From assembly GCA_947471105.1 (NCBI GenBank), contig CANIYB010000122.1:1-7182 (forward strand): a stretch of DNA of 7,182 nt, read 5' to 3'. Position numbers and translations under genes: made by a program. Below, piece after piece: positions 5,746 to 7,182 of the stretch (positions within the stretch are counted from its first letter, which is position 1; every line of letters starts with the position of its first letter). The notes under the pieces are model-generated. The model was not told where the DNA came from and did no database searches. It was given only the letters and a program-made list of their open reading frames with translations. Source of the stretch: Cytophagaceae bacterium (lineage in GTDB: Bacteria > Bacteroidota > Bacteroidia > Cytophagales > Spirosomataceae).

Positions 5746-7182
5746 ATGTTAAACATGATAATACAGGTGTATAAAGGTAATGGGATTCTTCTGAGGCATT
5801 TTTTGTGTCTTGTTGGCTTGCTTGCTAGCACTTCCTTATGGGCACAGAAAGGAACGATTGACCGAAGTGTCATTACTACTTTTGGAGGGGCGAAAAAATC
5901 AATTGACTTAAAGGTTTCAGATCGAAAATATGAGGAATTACCTTCCTTTAAAATAGAATCTCCATCCGTTGTTTTAAAAATGGAATCAAGGGATTGGCCT
6001 TTGGATTCCTTACCTAAATTCACTGAACCTGAGGCTTTAAAGTTACAAGTTAATGGTTCGAAATTAGCTATCATCACGGTTAAAAATACGAATATCGCCA
6101 AATTTGGGATTGGGAATTATGGACGTACTTTATTTAATTTTAATACGGGTTACGCTCCTAGAGAGAATAAATTTTTAGGCTTGTATGTTAATCATGATGC
6201 GAATCAATCGGGCTCTGTTTTAAATGAATATTCAGGAAGAAGCGAAAATGAGGTTCGCTTTTCTAGTCGTAGTTTTGGGAAGAAAGTTTTTTGGGATAGT
6301 CGGGTTTCTTATAAAGAAAATTCGACTGCATTTTATGGCATGCAAGAAATTCCCAAGTATTATACGATTCGTGATATAGAAATTGTTAATAATCGTTTTC
6401 TAGTTTCAGGTAATTTTAGTAATTCGGACAAGGAGGGTAAATCGGATTATTCGGGTACTTCTTCCTTTCATTTTTTCTCTAATCAACGGAACGAATCGGA
6501 ATGGGTTTCTCAATCCAAATTTCAATATTCAACGGATTTTAGCCCTAATTTGATTGGACAAATTGATGCTGATTTTATTTTATCAGAACTCACGCAAGGC
6601 ACAAGTCTGAGTAGACAATTTTATCGATTAAAGCCAAAAATTCAGTTTTCTGGTGCTCGAATTGCCTTGCAAGTAGGTTTAAATATTATTAATTCGAGTG
6701 ATGGGATAGCTACTAAATCTCAAGGGAGTGTATTCCCACAAATATCGATTGATTATGCGCCTTCTGATATTTTTCATTTATTTGGTGGGGTAGGTGGAGA
6801 TGTGCAGTTTAATTCATTGTCCAATTTTACAGCTGAATTGCCTTGGCTTGGAGCCAAAACGCTAGTTAAAAATACAAGCCAAGTAGGAAATGTGTTTGGT
6901 GGAATCAAAGGAACTACTGAAAAGTATGTCGATTTTGAACTTAAGTATGCCTATTCTGAATATGCTGACCTTCCGTTTTTTGTCAATTCAACGACTCAAA
7001 ATGGTGCTTTTGAATTAATTTACGTTGGGGATGAAAAGAAGGTTAGCGTTGTTAATTTAACTGGCCACTTTAATTTTAAGATGGCTGAAGGAATTACCAC
7101 AGGGATAAAATTTGATGCGGCAACTTACGACAACTTAATCATTGAAAAGCCTTTTCATAGGCCTAATTTGGTGGCTTCCTGG
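5746..7182 (+). CDS. Outer-membrane beta-barrel protein, TonB-receptor-like but with no visible plug (C-terminus beyond the window)
   Basis: The frame is open for 479 codons from the ATG at 5746 to the right edge. Signal peptide: a long n-region with R17, core FLCLVGLLASTSLW, cut between A33 and Q34. Residues 35-115 form a short soluble segment with SFKIESPSVVLKMES and SRDWPLDSLPKF. From about 117 (AKFGIGNYGRTLFNFNTGY) to the end the sequence is a succession of amphipathic strands rich in Y, F, N, S and G with short polar turns, as in outer-membrane barrels (for instance VRFSSRSFGKKVFWDSRVSY, near 170-189). I see neither a carboxypeptidase-like N-domain nor the plug signatures of SusC/TonB-dependent receptors, although annotation pipelines often label such Bacteroidota barrels as TonB-dependent receptors. 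An alternative start at 5755 (M4) would shorten the n-region. The 2-bp gap to the TPR stop (TAAGGATG) suggests translational coupling. A TPR-partnered porin or transporter is the most cautious reading. Confidence 0.83.
   Translation, partial: MLNMIIQVYKGNGILLRHFLCLVGLLASTSLWAQKGTIDRSVITTFGGAKKSIDLKVSDRKYEELPSFKIESPSVVLKMESRDWPLDSLPKFTEPEALKLQVNGSKLAIITVKNTNIAKFGIGNYGRTLFNFNTGYAPRENKFLGLYVNHDANQSGSVLNEYSGRSENEVRFSSRSFGKKVFWDSRVSYKENSTAFYGMQEIPKYYTIRDIEIVNNRFLVSGNFSNSDKEGKSDYSGTSSFHFFSNQRNESEWVSQSKFQYSTDFSPNLIGQIDADFILSELTQGTSLSRQFYRLKPKIQFSGARIALQVGLNIINSSDGIATKSQGSVFPQISIDYAPSDIFHLFGGVGGDVQFNSLSNFTAELPWLGAKTLVKNTSQVGNVFGGIKGTTEKYVDFELKYAYSEYADLPFFVNSTTQNGAFELIYVGDEKKVSVVNLTGHFNFKMAEGITTGIKFDAATYDNLIIEKPFHRPNLVASW

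Noticed and set aside
5721..6101. 126-codon open frame on the minus strand across the TPR/barrel junction
   Set aside because: It is antisense to the signal-peptide region of the barrel gene, where sense-strand coding evidence is strong; the peptide resembles no family.
2837..7182. TPR gene plus barrel as type IX secretion components (PorE, PorW or similar)
   Set aside because: The TPR protein has no lipobox or OmpA-like/peptidoglycan-binding domain, no other Por/Gld genes are adjacent, and the barrel does not resemble PorP/SprF in length or motifs that I can see.
1..7182. tRNA/rRNA genes, CRISPR arrays, insertion sequences or att sites
   Set aside because: Nearly all the sequence is accounted for by coding genes; the only gene-free stretches are 62, 13, 147 and 2 bp, and none holds such an element.

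Overview
The window comes from an AT-rich bacterial chromosome that is very probably a member of the Bacteroidota. Three things point there. A promoter-like TTTG / TAnnTTTG pair stands in front of the alkane hydroxylase gene, which is the primary-sigma-factor signature of that phylum. Shine-Dalgarno sites are mostly absent and the leaders are A/T-rich. Four of the five exported proteins have a predicted signal-peptidase cut directly before glutamine. Nothing here fixes the genus; a free-living member of the Cytophagales or Flavobacteriales would fit.

Layout, left to right. (1) A minus-strand gene runs off the left edge (positions 327 to 1): the first 109 residues of a secreted protein of unknown function. 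(2) Diverging from it is alkB (390-1448, +), an integral-membrane non-haem di-iron alkane 1-monooxygenase with all nine conserved histidines. (3) Convergent with alkB, and overlapping its 3' end by 14 bp, is a two-gene minus-strand unit read from 2689 down to 1435: first a small secreted DUF1566 (Lcl C-terminal type) protein, then a secreted DUF1080 / 3-keto-disaccharide hydrolase-family protein, with 13 bp between them. (4) An AT-rich divergent spacer (2690-2836) carries a perfect 7-4-7 inverted repeat over the probable promoter of the minus-strand unit. (5) On the plus strand comes a 968-residue exported TPR protein (2837-5743). After only 2 bp it is followed by an outer-membrane beta-barrel protein (5746 to beyond 7182, cut by the right edge) that lacks a visible TonB plug domain.

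How the genes relate. Five of the six gene products are predicted to be exported and the sixth is an inner-membrane enzyme, so the whole window concerns the cell envelope. The TPR protein and the barrel are almost certainly co-transcribed and probably translationally coupled. The simplest reading is a periplasmic or outer-membrane-associated TPR scaffold working with its barrel partner; what the pair transports or assembles cannot be read from sequence. The DUF1566-DUF1080 pair looks like a small operon for a secreted carbohydrate-active function. alkB stands alone: neither the rubredoxin nor the rubredoxin reductase it needs is in the window. No RNA genes, mobile elements, CRISPR arrays or long repeats were seen, and no gene-free stretch exceeds 150 bp.
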